From contig NZ_AUCA01000010.1 of NCBI RefSeq assembly GCF_000429525.1, positions 1 to 64,000 of the forward strand: DNA of 64,000 nt, written 5' to 3'. Origin of the DNA: Alicyclobacillus contaminans DSM 17975 (GTDB lineage: Bacteria > Bacillota > Bacilli > Alicyclobacillales > Alicyclobacillaceae). Positions 52,640-64,000 of this stretch are shown in pieces (positions within the stretch are counted from its first letter, which is position 1; each line of letters begins with the position of its first letter). Below the pieces are notes generated by a model. That model did not search any database and was not told where the DNA came from. It worked only from the letters and a program-made list of their open reading frames with translations. Made by a program: the position numbers and the translations under genes.

Positions 52640-53548
52640 ATGAAAGTGACGGTGCGCGTGATGGAAAACGTTCGAGACGAAGGCCCGGTCCTGTACATAT
52701 GCAGCACGCCCATCGGGAATCTCGGCGATGTATCTGAACGTCTGCTGGAGGTCCTCCGGTCGGTGGACGTGGTGGCCGCAGAAGACACGCGTCACACGAG
52801 GAAGCTGTTGACGCATTTCGATATCCACCCGCCGCTCGTCATCAGCTGCCACGAACACAATCAACGATCCCGGCGCGATACGTTCGCCAAGTGGTGGTCA
52901 GAAGGCAAGCGGATTGCCCTCGTCTCGGATGCTGGTACCCCGCTGATCTCGGATCCCGGGGACAGCATTGTGGAACTGGCGGTGGCCACCGGCGTGCCGG
53001 TGGTGCCCGTACCGGGGCCGAGCGCTGTGTTGTCGGCGCTGGTGGCCAGCGGATTCGCCGCCGCAACCTTCACGTTTCTGGGGTTTCTGCCGAGGCATCG
53101 GAAAGAGGCCGTCGCTGTGCTCTCCGCCCACGCCGAGCTGCCGGGGGCGCTCATTTTGTACGAGGCTCCGCACCGGTTGAGGGACACCCTGGCGCTGCTT
53201 GCCGAACAGTTCCCGCACCGGCCGGTGGCTGTGGCCAAGGAATTGACCAAGCGGCACGAAACGCTTTACTACGCCGACCACTGCGGCGAACTGGTCGAAT
53301 ACTTCGCTGCGCAGGCGCCGCGCGGTGAGTATGTGATTGTGCTGGGTCCGTTGAATGGCTTGCAGCGGAGGCGTTCCGCGGAGGAAGGCGAGGCCGAGTT
53401 GATCCAAAGCGCCGAGGCGGAGGTGCGGCGGCGGATGGCGGCCGGTGCGTCTCATGCCCGGGCGGTGAAGGATGTGGCGGCCGAACTGGGGGTTCATCGG
53501 AAGACGCTGTACCAGGTTACGCTGGCATCCGCGGATGACCGCGAGTGA
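52640..53548 (+). CDS. rsmI: 16S rRNA cytidine-1402 2'-O-methyltransferase
   Basis: 302 residues of the tetrapyrrole-methylase fold. CSTPIGNLGDVSERLLEVLR at the start and EDTRHTRKLLTHF, VSDAGTPLISDPG and VPVPGPSAVLSALVASG are RsmI motifs; a C-terminal HTH-like end (RKTLYQVTL) follows. It modifies C1402 of 16S rRNA with RsmH. Start: ATG at 52640 after GGAGG. yabB and yazA, which precede it in B. subtilis, are absent. Confidence 0.93.
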   Translation: MKVTVRVMENVRDEGPVLYICSTPIGNLGDVSERLLEVLRSVDVVAAEDTRHTRKLLTHFDIHPPLVISCHEHNQRSRRDTFAKWWSEGKRIALVSDAGTPLISDPGDSIVELAVATGVPVVPVPGPSAVLSALVASGFAAATFTFLGFLPRHRKEAVAVLSAHAELPGALILYEAPHRLRDTLALLAEQFPHRPVAVAKELTKRHETLYYADHCGELVEYFAAQAPRGEYVIVLGPLNGLQRRRSAEEGEAELIQSAEAEVRRRMAAGASHARAVKDVAAELGVHRKTLYQVTLASADDRE

Positions 53549-53558
53549 ATAACAAAAG

Positions 53559-53580
53559 GGGTTGCCGATGCCGGCAACCC
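53559..53580 (-). terminator. Terminator shared by abrB and rsmI
   Basis: A 9-bp stem GGGTTGCCG / CGGCAACCC with loop ATGC. On the minus strand CTTTTGTT follows, serving abrB; it also lies just past the rsmI stop. Confidence 0.65.
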
Positions 53581-53619
53581 GAACCGCATGATTTCGACTC
53601 CTGCATGAAACGACGTTGC

Positions 53620-53859
53620 TCAAGAACTCATTTCCGCAATGCAGGACGGGCAGATGTTCTTCCCCTTGAAGTGGATGATTTCATCTGCTTGTCCGCAGAA
53701 AATGCAGGCTGGCTCATACTTTTTCAGAATGATACGATCTCCATCCACATAGATTTCCAGCGCATCCTTTTCGCCGATGCCCAGCGTGCGACGCAATTCA
53801 ATTGGAATGACGACGCGACCGAGTTCGTCCACCTTGCGCACAATGCCCGTTGATTTCAT
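53620..53859 (-). CDS. abrB: AbrB-family transition-state regulator
   Basis: 79 residues: an N-terminal swapped-hairpin DNA-binding domain (MKSTGIVRKVDELGRVVIPI, ELRRTLGIGEKDALEIYVDG) and a C-terminal part with four cysteines (CIFCGQADEIIHFKGKNICP), a pattern of AbrB rather than SpoVT. It normally represses post-exponential genes. Start: ATG at 53859 after GGGGGTG. It is upstream of metS in the B. subtilis order and read against it. Confidence 0.9.
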   Translation of the reverse strand: MKSTGIVRKVDELGRVVIPIELRRTLGIGEKDALEIYVDGDRIILKKYEPACIFCGQADEIIHFKGKNICPSCIAEMSS

Positions 53860-54069
53860 TGTCCGGCACCCCCGAAATGAAAATGTTCCCTTTTCTGTAA
53901 TCCCGCCAGTCTCTGTTGTCTATCAGCGAGTCTGCATGCTGGTGACTCAGGCAGTCACTATCATCACATGCAAATTCTTGAATTGCTTTAACTATACAAC
54001 ATAGCACCAATTTTGCAAGACCCTGTTGTATGAGAAACACAGGCTTTAGGATAAACCTTTACCAGTGGA
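53860..54069. other. abrB and metS upstream region
   Basis: An AT-rich stretch between divergent genes. TTGTAT (about 54029) with an 18-nt spacer and GATAAA (about 54053) could drive the metS leader. No gene seen. Confidence 0.4.
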
Positions 54070-57321
<3,252 letters not shown>

Positions 57322-57325
<4 letters not shown>

Positions 57326-57882
57326 AGATTCAGGAGATCATTGTGGTGGAAGGCATTCACGACAAGCAGGCGGTGCAGCGGGTGGTCGAGGCGGACATCT
57401 GGGTCGTCGGAGGAGATAGGGTGGCGGAACGGTTTCTGCGAGAATTGGAGCGGGCGAGCCGCACGCGTGGCGTGCTTGTTCTGACCGATCCGGACGGCCC
57501 CGGAGAACGGATTCGCCGTCGCATCGCCGCCCGGGTGCCCCATTGCAAGCACGCGTTTCTGCCGCGTAAGCTCGCCGCGTCGCCGCATGGGCTGGGCGTT
57601 GAGCACGCCAGCGGGGAAGCGATTGTCGAGGCGTTGCGGAGGGCTCGGCCCACCCCGCCGAAGGCGGACGGTGGCGGTGAGTTCACCATGGATGACCTGC
57701 GGGTGAACCGGCTGGCGGGCGGCGCGGACAGCGCGGCTCGTCGAGCTGCTGTGGGTGAACAACTGGGCATCGGGTACGGAAACGCGAAAGCGTTTCTGCA
57801 CAAGTTGAACGCGCTGGGCGTGGCCCGATGGGAATGGGACGCTGCGCTGAAGACGGTGGAAAGGGACCAGGTGGATGATTGA
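57322..57882 (+). CDS. rnmV: Ribonuclease M5
   Basis: Matures 5S rRNA. 186 residues with a Toprim domain at the start: VVEGIHDKQAV (catalytic Glu), LVLTDPDGPGERIRRRIA (the DxD region). The C-terminal part has FTMDDLRVNRLAGG. Start: GTG at 57322 in a GTGA overlap with tatD. yabE, which separates them in B. subtilis, is missing. Confidence 0.93.
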
Positions 57883-58741
57883 TTGGGATGTGGCGAAGCC
57901 GAGCCAGCTCAAAGCGTTGCTGGCGCAGCACGGGTTTTCGTTCAAGAAACAGTTGGGGCAAAACTTTCTGATTCAGCCGCACATTCTGGATCAAATTGTG
58001 GAAGCCGCCGAGTTGACCAAGGAGGACGGCGCGTTCGAGGTGGGGCCGGGAGCCGGAGTGGTCACCCAGCGGTTGGCCCGTGCCGCCAAGCGGGTGGTCA
58101 GTGTGGAAAAGGACAGAGCGCTCACCCCTGTCTTGGCGGATTCACTGGCGGCGTGCGCCAATGTCGAGGTGCTCTACGAGGATGTCCTCAACCTCCATTT
58201 GTCGGACGTTTGGCAGCGGTATGCCGACTGCCGCTCGGTGTCCATGGTGGCCAATCTGCCGTATTACATTACGACGCCCATCCTGTTTCACGTGCTGGAG
58301 TCCGGCGTCTCTCTGCGGAATGTGGTCATCATGGTGCAGCGCGAGGTGGCCGAGCGCATGGCCGCCGCCCCGGGCAGCAAAGATTATGGCGTTCTGAGCA
58401 TCGCCGTGCAGTATCGGGCCCAGGTGGAAAAGGTGACGACGGTGCCACCATCCGCGTTCCTGCCGCCACCGAATGTGGAATCCCAGGTCGTGCGGCTGCG
58501 GATTCGGGAGCAGCCGGCGGTGGCCGTGGCCGATGAAAAGACGTTCTTCCGCGTGGTACATGCCGCCTTTTCGATGCGTCGGAAAACCTTGCTGAACACG
58601 CTGTCGGCAGGCATGGGCGCCTCGAAAGCACAGGTTGCCCGCTGGCTGGAGGAGGCGGGGGTGGACGGCCGGCGCCGGGGGGAGACACTCACCTTGGCTG
58701 AATATGCACGGCTGTCCAATACCTGGTCTTCCCGGGGGTGA
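57875..58741 (+). CDS. ksgA: 16S rRNA dimethyladenosine transferase
   Basis: Dimethylates A1518 and A1519 of 16S rRNA. 288 residues: KKQLGQNFLIQPHILDQIVE, the SAM site FEVGPGAGVVTQRLA, catalytic NLPYYITTPIL, and a C-terminal helical domain. Start: ATG at 57875, overlapping the end of rnmV by 8 nt. Confidence 0.95.
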   Translation: MIDWDVAKPSQLKALLAQHGFSFKKQLGQNFLIQPHILDQIVEAAELTKEDGAFEVGPGAGVVTQRLARAAKRVVSVEKDRALTPVLADSLAACANVEVLYEDVLNLHLSDVWQRYADCRSVSMVANLPYYITTPILFHVLESGVSLRNVVIMVQREVAERMAAAPGSKDYGVLSIAVQYRAQVEKVTTVPPSAFLPPPNVESQVVRLRIREQPAVAVADEKTFFRVVHAAFSMRRKTLLNTLSAGMGASKAQVARWLEEAGVDGRRRGETLTLAEYARLSNTWSSRG

Positions 58742-58804
58742 ATCTTCCGATTTTTCTTCCGTTGGCATATACTGTAGCCAAGCGGTGGAAGGAGGAGATG
58801 CCCA

Positions 58805-59290
58805 GTGGATTGGATGTTTCACAGCCCCAGCCGCGGTATGATGACCTTGCAGGAGGTCGCTGAGGACATTCTCAGTCAGGTCAGTTCCTTTCCGAAGGAC
58901 GAGTTTCGGTTGATGGTCGGCACCGACTCTCAGCCCAAACCGGGGACTCGGTCGGTGACGTTTGTCACAGCTGTGATTGTACATCACGTGGGGAAAGGCG
59001 CCCGCTATTACATTCATCGAGAACATCAGCAGCACATGTATTCCCTGAGGCAGCGGATGTTCACGGAGGCGTCGTATTCGCTTCAGGCGGGTGGCATGTT
59101 ATCAGAATATCTGAACCAGCGCGGGGCCCATTGGGGATGGGAGGTTCACCTGGACATCGGCCAGAAGGGTGCCACCCGCAAGCTGGTGCGCGAAATTGTC
59201 TCCTGGATCACACAAAGTGGATATGAAGCGAGGATTAAGCCCGATTCATTCGGCGCCTCGAAAGTAGCCGACCGGTACACCAAGCACTGA
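58805..59290 (+). CDS. YkuK-like DUF458 protein (RNase H-like)
   Basis: 161 residues. FRLMVGTDSQPKPGTRSVTF is the DUF458/YkuK pattern with an Asp in a possible RNase H-like fold, and LDIGQKGATRKLVREIVSWI plus IKPDSFGASKVADRYTKH end the domain. Its role is unknown, though YkuK relatives are often sporulation-linked. Start: GTG at 58805, 7 nt after GGAGGAG. Confidence 0.75.
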   Translation: MDWMFHSPSRGMMTLQEVAEDILSQVSSFPKDEFRLMVGTDSQPKPGTRSVTFVTAVIVHHVGKGARYYIHREHQQHMYSLRQRMFTEASYSLQAGGMLSEYLNQRGAHWGWEVHLDIGQKGATRKLVREIVSWITQSGYEARIKPDSFGASKVADRYTKH

Positions 59291-59301
59291 GTCGGCTTTG
59301 T

Positions 59302-60123
59302 TTATGGCGGCAGATGGATGGTGATGGAACCGGCGAAGGCGTCCAGCGCGTCAAACCGCCGGGCAGTGTGATAGCCGTTCCAGAGGCGTCCGCGCCACGT
59401 GCGACCGGGCCTCTGGCAGAGCATCAGGCGGCAGCCGTCCAGCGCGTCGCCGAGCAGTGTGGCGCGCATGGCAGCCTGATGGTGTCCCGATTTCACGGGA
59501 TTTCCCGCATAGCGCGCGGACCAGGCACGGCTGACGCCGAGCCGCAGCGGCGGGCGACGGTGCGCGGCAAGCAGGGCCAGCCATCGGCCGGGGTGGGCCA
59601 ACCAACGCGGAGACACCCATTCGAACACCGCGCGGTCGACCAACAGCGGCAGCTCGTTGGGCGCCACATCGGTTAAATGGGGATGTTGGTGGTGCAGGGT
59701 GTCCTGCCAAAGCGCGATGTCCGGGCGGGGGTCTCCGCTGTGGGCCACCCACAGACAATCCAGCGCATCATCCCGCCCCTCCTTCAGAAACTCGGCCAAT
59801 GCCGGACCGAAGCTGCCCATCCAATCACCGTCGACGTACAACAGTCGCTTGGCATTCGGGAAAGTCCGCAGGGCTGCGTAGGTTCCGACGGATCGACCGA
59901 TGTCCGGGCCGAGTCCGTGCTCAAACGAGACTTCGTGAAGACGCATGGCCAACGCCGCAGCGGTTTCCTCCGCGGCGTTCAGTGCGGCGGCGGGCTCGAT
60001 ATGGTTCACCACGACCACACAGGTGGTGACCCCCGCGCGGTGCAGTTGGCGAAGCACGTTTTTCAGGGAACTCGTCTCGTTCTGTACGGCAATGATGCCG
60101 CAGACGTTCTCCTCGGACGTCAT
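59302..60123 (-). CDS. Glycosyltransferase-2-like protein
   Basis: 273 residues. GIIAVQNETSSLKNVLRQLH and RLLYVDGDWMGSF give the family 2 N-terminal strand and a DxD-like site, and the middle reads LDCLWVAHSGDPRPDIALWQ. No membrane segment is seen. The donor and acceptor are unknown. It lies between ykuK-like and yabG and is divergent from yabG; the two start about 85 nt apart. Start: ATG at 60123; no strong ribosome binding site. Confidence 0.65.
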   Translation of the reverse strand: MTSEENVCGIIAVQNETSSLKNVLRQLHRAGVTTCVVVVNHIEPAAALNAAEETAAALAMRLHEVSFEHGLGPDIGRSVGTYAALRTFPNAKRLLYVDGDWMGSFGPALAEFLKEGRDDALDCLWVAHSGDPRPDIALWQDTLHHQHPHLTDVAPNELPLLVDRAVFEWVSPRWLAHPGRWLALLAAHRRPPLRLGVSRAWSARYAGNPVKSGHHQAAMRATLLGDALDGCRLMLCQRPGRTWRGRLWNGYHTARRFDALDAFAGSITIHLPP

Positions 60124-60146
60124 CCGGCGTTTCGCCTCCCCTCGTC

Positions 60147-60174
60147 ACAACCGGCTTCACCGGGCCATATGCTA
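60147..60174 (+). promoter_or_regulatory. Sigma-K-type promoter before yabG
   Basis: AC (60147-60148), 17 nt, CATATGCTA (60166-60174): an exact match to the mother-cell sigma-K consensus AC-N17-CATANNNTA, about 35 nt before the yabG start. B. subtilis yabG is known to be sigma-K dependent. Confidence 0.65.
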
Positions 60175-60208
60175 GGGTGTAATCGCCCCGCTGAAGGAGG
60201 ATGCGGCC

Positions 60209-61069
60209 TTGTGGAAGTCCGGAGATTTGGTGGCGCGCAAGTCGTACGGAAAAGATCTCTGTTTTGTCATCGTTGAAGTGGATGAAGCGTCGGAAACGGC
60301 CATTCTGAAGGGAATCGACGTGCGGCTGATGGCCGATGCGCCGTTTTCCGACCTGGAGCTGTTGAGTGAAGAAGAGCGGCAGCAATTTGAAGCGAACCGC
60401 AAGCACGTCGAGGACGAGTGTCTACGCTTGGTGCACACTCGCCGCGCCATGGAATCCGAGAAACGATCCTTGCGCAAGGAAGCGCGTTTTCACTCCAATC
60501 CGGATTTTTTTGAGCGGCCCGGACAGGTTCTGCACTTGGACGGTGACGGCACCTATCTGCAGAAATGTTTGAACATGTACAAGGAACTGGGCATCCGGGC
60601 CATCGGACATCATGTGCGGGAAGCCGAAATGCCGGGGACGGTCAAGGGCTTGTTGGAAAAGTATGAACCGGACATTCTCATTATCACTGGCCATGACGGT
60701 TTAATCCGCAAAGGTAAGTCGTGGACCGACCTGTTCAACTACCGCAATTCCGGTCACTTTGTGAAGACGGTGCAGACCGCCCGCAAGCACTCGCGAAACA
60801 TGGATGATCTGGTGATCATCGCGGGCGCCTGCCAATCCCATTTTGAAGCGATTCTCGACGCCGGCGCGAATTTCGCCAGCTCTCCGCAACGCATCATGAT
60901 CCACGCGCTCGATCCGGTGTTCATTGCGGAAAAAATCGCCTTCACCCCCATCAATGAAACGGTCAACGTGTACGACGTCATCCGTTCCACCTACACTGGT
61001 ACGGACGGCGTCGGAGGATTGGAGTCCAGAGGCAAGTACCGGCTGGGCCTGCCGAAGTCGCTGTACTGA
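60209..61069 (+). CDS. yabG: Sporulation-specific protease YabG
   Basis: Processes spore coat proteins in the mother cell. 286 residues: [20 protein letters not shown] (start), [35 protein letters not shown] and [20 protein letters not shown] are YabG motifs. Start: TTG at 60209 after GAAGGAGG. It stands upstream of veg as in B. subtilis. Confidence 0.92.
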   Translation: MWKSGDLVARKSYGKDLCFVIVEVDEASETAILKGIDVRLMADAPFSDLELLSEEERQQFEANRKHVEDECLRLVHTRRAMESEKRSLRKEARFHSNPDFFERPGQVLHLDGDGTYLQKCLNMYKELGIRAIGHHVREAEMPGTVKGLLEKYEPDILIITGHDGLIRKGKSWTDLFNYRNSGHFVKTVQTARKHSRNMDDLVIIAGACQSHFEAILDAGANFASSPQRIMIHALDPVFIAEKIAFTPINETVNVYDVIRSTYTGTDGVGGLESRGKYRLGLPKSLY

Positions 61070-61142
61070 GTCTGCGTCAAGTGAACTTCATCCACCGCAA
61101 TGGAAAGACACGTCGTTCGACAAAAGTAGTGAGGAATACCCA

Positions 61143-61213
61143 TTGACAATAGAAATCATGCGTTGCTATAATTATAAACCTTTGTTGACAATACCCTTCT
61201 TCCATGGTACAAT
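61143..61213 (+). promoter_or_regulatory. Tandem veg promoters
   Basis: First: TTGACA (61143-61148), 18 nt, TATAAT (61167-61172). Second: TTGACA (61185-61190), 17 nt, TACAAT (61208-61213). Both are near-perfect sigma-A sites; B. subtilis veg also has two promoters, with the same TTGACA-17-TACAAT in the strong one. Confidence 0.85.
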
Positions 61214-61238
61214 GTCGGATGGAAAGAGGTGGTGTGTG

Positions 61239-61514
61239 TTGACGAGAAATGCGCTCCACGAAATTAAGAAGAGCCTCGATGGACTCATCGGGGAAAAAGT
61301 CCTTCTACGTGCGAACGGCGGACGTCGGAAAACCGTCGAACGCACTGGGGTGCTCGAGGAGACATATCCTTCTGTGTTCGTAGTCAAACTCGATCCACCC
61401 GATGGCACGTTTAAACGTGTTTCCTACAGCTATGCAGATGTTCTTACAGAGACGGTGGAACTCATGGTCTGCCGAGATGGGGATAACGTTCGAATCACGT
61501 ATACCCAAGCGTAA
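61239..61514 (+). CDS. veg: Veg protein
   Basis: 91 residues, highly conserved and strongly expressed in Bacillales; linked to biofilm formation and possibly spore outgrowth. [40 protein letters not shown] and [16 protein letters not shown] match Veg. Start: TTG at 61239, 6 nt after GGTGG; GTG at 61236 is an alternative. Confidence 0.9.
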   Translation: MTRNALHEIKKSLDGLIGEKVLLRANGGRRKTVERTGVLEETYPSVFVVKLDPPDGTFKRVSYSYADVLTETVELMVCRDGDNVRITYTQA

Positions 61515-61540
61515 GATACATTCCCAAAATGTTATGACAA

Positions 61541-61566
61541 GCGACTGGCTGTTCAGTCGCTTTTTT
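61541..61566 (+). terminator. Terminator of veg
   Basis: Stem GCGACTG / CAGTCGC with a 6-nt loop, then six T residues. Confidence 0.85.
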
Positions 61567-61709
61567 GTTTGTGCGCCCGGCATGGGCGACAGCGTCGGTG
61601 CTTCGGTTTTGGAAAACCCTGAAGGCGGCTGGAACAATCCTCCTGTGTTTGCCAACCGGAGACGGGCAGGCTAATCCTGCCGTCACTCTGCAAAGGAGGC
61701 GTTGTTCAG

Positions 61710-61904
61710 ATGGGAAGACGACGGGGCATCATGTCCGAGGAATTCAAGTACGAATTGGCGAAGGAGCTTGGGTTCTACGATACCGTGCAGCGTGAGGGGT
61801 GGGGAGGCATCACCACCCGCGATGCCGGGAACATGGTGAAACGCGCCATCGAGATTGCCGAACAAGCGTTGGCAGAGCAACAACGACCGCACGGACAGGA
61901 GTGA
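61710..61904 (+). CDS. sspF: Alpha/beta-type small acid-soluble spore protein, SspF-like
   Basis: 64 residues. [40 protein letters not shown] and [11 protein letters not shown] are the SspF/alpha-beta SASP pattern; the protein coats and protects spore DNA. The germination protease site lies in the [10 protein letters not shown] region. Start: ATG at 61710 after AAAGGAGG. The 61567-61709 gap holds an imperfect hairpin (GACGGGCAGG / CCTGCCGTC, 61661-61684) and presumably a forespore promoter. Confidence 0.92.
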   Translation: MGRRRGIMSEEFKYELAKELGFYDTVQREGWGGITTRDAGNMVKRAIEIAEQALAEQQRPHGQE

Positions 61905-61912
61905 GCACGGCC

Positions 61913-61937
61913 GGGCCGGGGATTTCCCGGCCCGTTT
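61913..61937 (+). terminator. Terminator of sspF
   Basis: Stem GGGCCGGG / CCCGGCCC with loop GATTT, followed by GTTTG. Confidence 0.65.
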
Positions 61938-61951
61938 GACGTCGCGGTCAT

Positions 61952-61981
61952 GCATACCGGTATCCTGCGGCGGTTAGGCTA
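61952..61981 (+). promoter_or_regulatory. Forespore-type (sigma-F/G) promoter candidate before cphBA
   Basis: GCATA (61952-61956), 15 nt, GGTTAGGCTA (61972-61981). It fits the sigma-F/G pattern GYATA / GGNNANAHTR with one mismatch. A TTGACA at 61997 has no good -10 partner. Candidate only. Confidence 0.4.
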
Positions 61982-62042
61982 AGGCCGATTGTGGCTTGAC
62001 ATCCTGCGTTAGGCAGAGAACAAAAAGCGAGGTGGATTCTCC

Positions 62043-62885
62043 TTGCGAGGTGAGCCTGGCCCGTTAATGATCATCGGCGGTGCCGAGGACAAAACCGGGG
62101 AGTGCCGGATTCTTCGGGAGTTTCTCCGGTTAGGCGGCGGCTCTGCAGCGAAAGTTCTCGTGATGACCGTGGCAACGGAACTGCCTATTGAAGTGGGCAT
62201 GGACTATGTGGAGGTGTTCAAGCGACTCGGGGCGGCAGATGTCCGGACGTTTGACGTCTCGGATCGAAAAGCGGCCAATCGAGACAGCGCGGTGGAGATG
62301 ATCCGCGATGCGACCTGCATCTTCTTCACGGGCGGAGACCAACTGCGCATCACCAAGCTGCTCGGCGGCACCCGAATTGATGCCATGCTGCACGAGGTTC
62401 GCGCGGACGGGGTCCCACTGGGTGGTACGAGTGCAGGGGCTTCCATGATGTCCAGCACCATGATTGTGGACGGGGAGGCCGAAACCAACCCGCGCATCGG
62501 GATTGTGCAGATGGCACCGGGCATGGAGTTTGTGGATGGCGTGGTGATTGATCAGCACTTTGCCCAGCGAGGCCGGTTGGGCCGCCTGTTGTCCGCGGTC
62601 GCCCAATACCCCCACCACCTGGGCCTCGGCATTGACGAGGACACAGCGGTGGTGGTGGGACGGGACGCATTCAAGGTGATTGGCAGGGGAGCGGTCAGTG
62701 TGGTGGACGCAGGGGCGCTCGACCACAGTAATCTTGAACGCGTACGCAGCGACGAATCGCTGGCACTGTGCGGCGTAAAACTCCACATTCTCCCAGAAGG
62801 GTATGGCTTTCACCTGCGGAATCGGGCGCCCATCGTCCATTGGCAGCAGTGGGAAACCAGCCGGAGCAAGGAGCTGACACCATGA
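62043..62885 (+). CDS. cphB: Cyanophycinase
   Basis: Serine peptidase (S51 family) that cleaves cyanophycin to beta-Asp-Arg dipeptides. 280 residues: PLMIIGGAEDKTGECRILRE at the start, IFFTGGDQLRITKLLGGTRI, the nucleophile in GGTSAGAS (Ser130), and QHFAQRGRLGRLLSAV. Start: TTG at 62043, about 7 nt after AGGTGG. The cphA ATG overlaps its stop (ATGA, 62882-62885). Confidence 0.92.
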   Translation: MRGEPGPLMIIGGAEDKTGECRILREFLRLGGGSAAKVLVMTVATELPIEVGMDYVEVFKRLGAADVRTFDVSDRKAANRDSAVEMIRDATCIFFTGGDQLRITKLLGGTRIDAMLHEVRADGVPLGGTSAGASMMSSTMIVDGEAETNPRIGIVQMAPGMEFVDGVVIDQHFAQRGRLGRLLSAVAQYPHHLGLGIDEDTAVVVGRDAFKVIGRGAVSVVDAGALDHSNLERVRSDESLALCGVKLHILPEGYGFHLRNRAPIVHWQQWETSRSKELTP

Positions 62886-64000
62886 AGATTCTTTCGGTAC
62901 GCCATGTGGAAGGTCCGAATGTATATATACGCAAGCCGGTGCTGATTGCCCGGATCGACTTGGAGGAATTGGCCGAACGGGAAAGCTACGAATTTCCAGG
63001 ATTTGTGGATCATTTGTTGCGCACGCTGCCCGGGTTGCGCGACCACCATTGCGCGAAAGGGGAACCGGGCGGATTTGTGGAGCGTTTGTACGGCGGCACA
63101 TATTTCGGCCACATCGTTGAGCACGTGGCGATTGAGTTGGCGCACTGTTCGGGATTATCCGTCCACTTTGGAAAGACGGTGTACGCTGGGGGCGTCGGTT
63201 TGTACGACGTGGTCATGGAGTGCCAGGTCTACCCGGCTCAGGCCTGGCTTCTGGAACAGGCCATGCTGTGGGTGGACCGGCTGCTTCACGGACAACTGCC
63301 GGAGGCGCCATCGGTGATTGCGGAGGCGAAGCGGCGCGTGGGAGAGGCCGGTCTTGGGCCGAGCACCCAGGCGATTGTGGATGCCGCGCTGCGCCGGAGG
63401 ATTCCGGTCCGCAGGCTGAACGCTGGCAGTCTCATTCAACTCGGCTATGGACGCCATCGCAAGCTGGTGGAGGCGACTATCACGCAACAGACATCCGCGG
63501 TCGGGGTGGACATCGCCTGCGACAAGGAGTTGACGAAGCGCGTTCTGCAGGAAGCGGGGATTCCCGTGCCGAGCGGCGGGGTTGCCAGATCGGCTGCGGA
63601 AGCGGTGGCGCAGTTCGGCGAGATTGGGGCGCCTGTGGTGGTCAAGCCCTACAACGGGAACCAGGGACGAGGCGTTTGCTTGAACCTGTGCTCGCCGCAA
63701 GACGTGTTGGAGGCTTACGGCATTGCGGCGCAGTACTCCGACAAGGTGATTGTGGAGCGTTACGTCAACGGGCGCAATGTCCGTCTTCTCGTGGTGGGCG
63801 GCAAATACGTGGCAGCCAGTGAGCGCTTGCCAGCCCGCGTCTGCGGCAATGGCCGCGACAGCATTCGGGCGTTGATTGACGCCATCAACCGGAACCCGCT
63901 GCGCGGAGAGGGACACGAGAAACCGCTGACCAAAATTGTGGTGGACTCCGTGGTTGAAGCGACGCTGCGGCGACAGAACCTGACGCTGGACGACGTTCCG
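62882..64000 (+). CDS. cphA: Cyanophycin synthetase, 5' part (runs off the window)
   Basis: ATP-dependent polymerisation of aspartate and arginine into cyanophycin. The visible 373 codons stay open to the window end. They give the CphA N-terminal domain (MKILSVRHVEGPNVYIRKPV, FGHIVEHVAIELAHCSGLSV) and the start of the ATP-grasp domain (VGVDIACDKELTKRVLQEAG, VVVKPYNGNQGRGV). The Mur-ligase-like C-terminal domain would lie beyond the window. It is translationally coupled to cphB. Confidence 0.92.
   Translation, partial: MKILSVRHVEGPNVYIRKPVLIARIDLEELAERESYEFPGFVDHLLRTLPGLRDHHCAKGEPGGFVERLYGGTYFGHIVEHVAIELAHCSGLSVHFGKTVYAGGVGLYDVVMECQVYPAQAWLLEQAMLWVDRLLHGQLPEAPSVIAEAKRRVGEAGLGPSTQAIVDAALRRRIPVRRLNAGSLIQLGYGRHRKLVEATITQQTSAVGVDIACDKELTKRVLQEAGIPVPSGGVARSAAEAVAQFGEIGAPVVVKPYNGNQGRGVCLNLCSPQDVLEAYGIAAQYSDKVIVERYVNGRNVRLLVVGGKYVAASERLPARVCGNGRDSIRALIDAINRNPLRGEGHEKPLTKIVVDSVVEATLRRQNLTLDDVP

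Overview
The window looks like chromosome from a GC-rich, endospore-forming Bacillales bacterium, most like the Alicyclobacillaceae. This rests on the sporulation genes (bofA, csfB/gin, yabG, an sspF-type SASP, ytaF, a spoVB-like flippase), on veg and abrB, and on gene order. From tadA through tRNA-Ser, SRP RNA, dnaX, ebfC, recR, yaaL, bofA, csfB, yaaO, tmk, yaaQ, holB, ricT, yabA, rsmI, abrB, metS, tatD, rnmV, ksgA, yabG, veg and sspF the order follows the Bacillus subtilis origin-proximal region, with insertions. The species is not identified.

Layout. (1) 1-2.2 kb: a frameshifted VIT1/CCC1-type metal transporter remnant and an Nramp (mntH) gene with an MntR-like operator. (2) 2.2-10 kb: an arginine cluster, argFGH and argCBD on the minus strand with a short argA-type acetyltransferase reading away from argF; no argJ is present. 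(3) 10-13 kb: a lipoprotein multicopper oxidase fused to a plastocyanin-like domain, then an rlmI-type methyltransferase. (4) 13.2-17 kb: four tRNAs (Ala, Val, fMet, Asp), a polar amino acid ABC importer, a second identical fMet tRNA and a class D sortase. (5) 17-20 kb: a YhgE/Pip-type membrane protein coupled to an ABC-ATPase-like protein that has lost its catalytic residues. (6) 20-26 kb: a small conserved protein, a GltC-like LysR regulator, panD, and methionine salvage genes (mtnD alone; mtnWXB as an operon). (7) 26-37 kb: UPF0182 protein, a tiny membrane peptide, MFS transporter, asparagine synthetase, a citA/citR pair and an acyl-CoA synthetase with a perfect cre site. (8) 36.5-64 kb: a ComFB-like gene and then the B. 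subtilis-like core described above, interrupted by a histidine kinase, a TetR gene with a broken metallo-hydrolase gene, a flippase/YtaF pair, a malic enzyme, a YkuK-like protein and a glycosyltransferase-like gene. It ends with cphB and the start of cphA (cyanophycin), running off the window.

Regulatory sequence is unusually readable. It includes MntR, ArgR, cre, tandem TetR-type and two orphan palindromic operators, a T-box leader before metS, tandem veg promoters, a sigma-K-type promoter before yabG, a forespore-type promoter candidate before cphBA, and many hairpin terminators. No rRNA genes, CRISPR arrays, insertion sequences or prophage were seen. The most unusual items are the catalytically dead ABC-like partner of the YhgE/Pip protein, the cyanophycin pair beside a spore-protein gene, the two decayed genes that keep their control signals, and the tadA stop codon inside tRNA-Ser.
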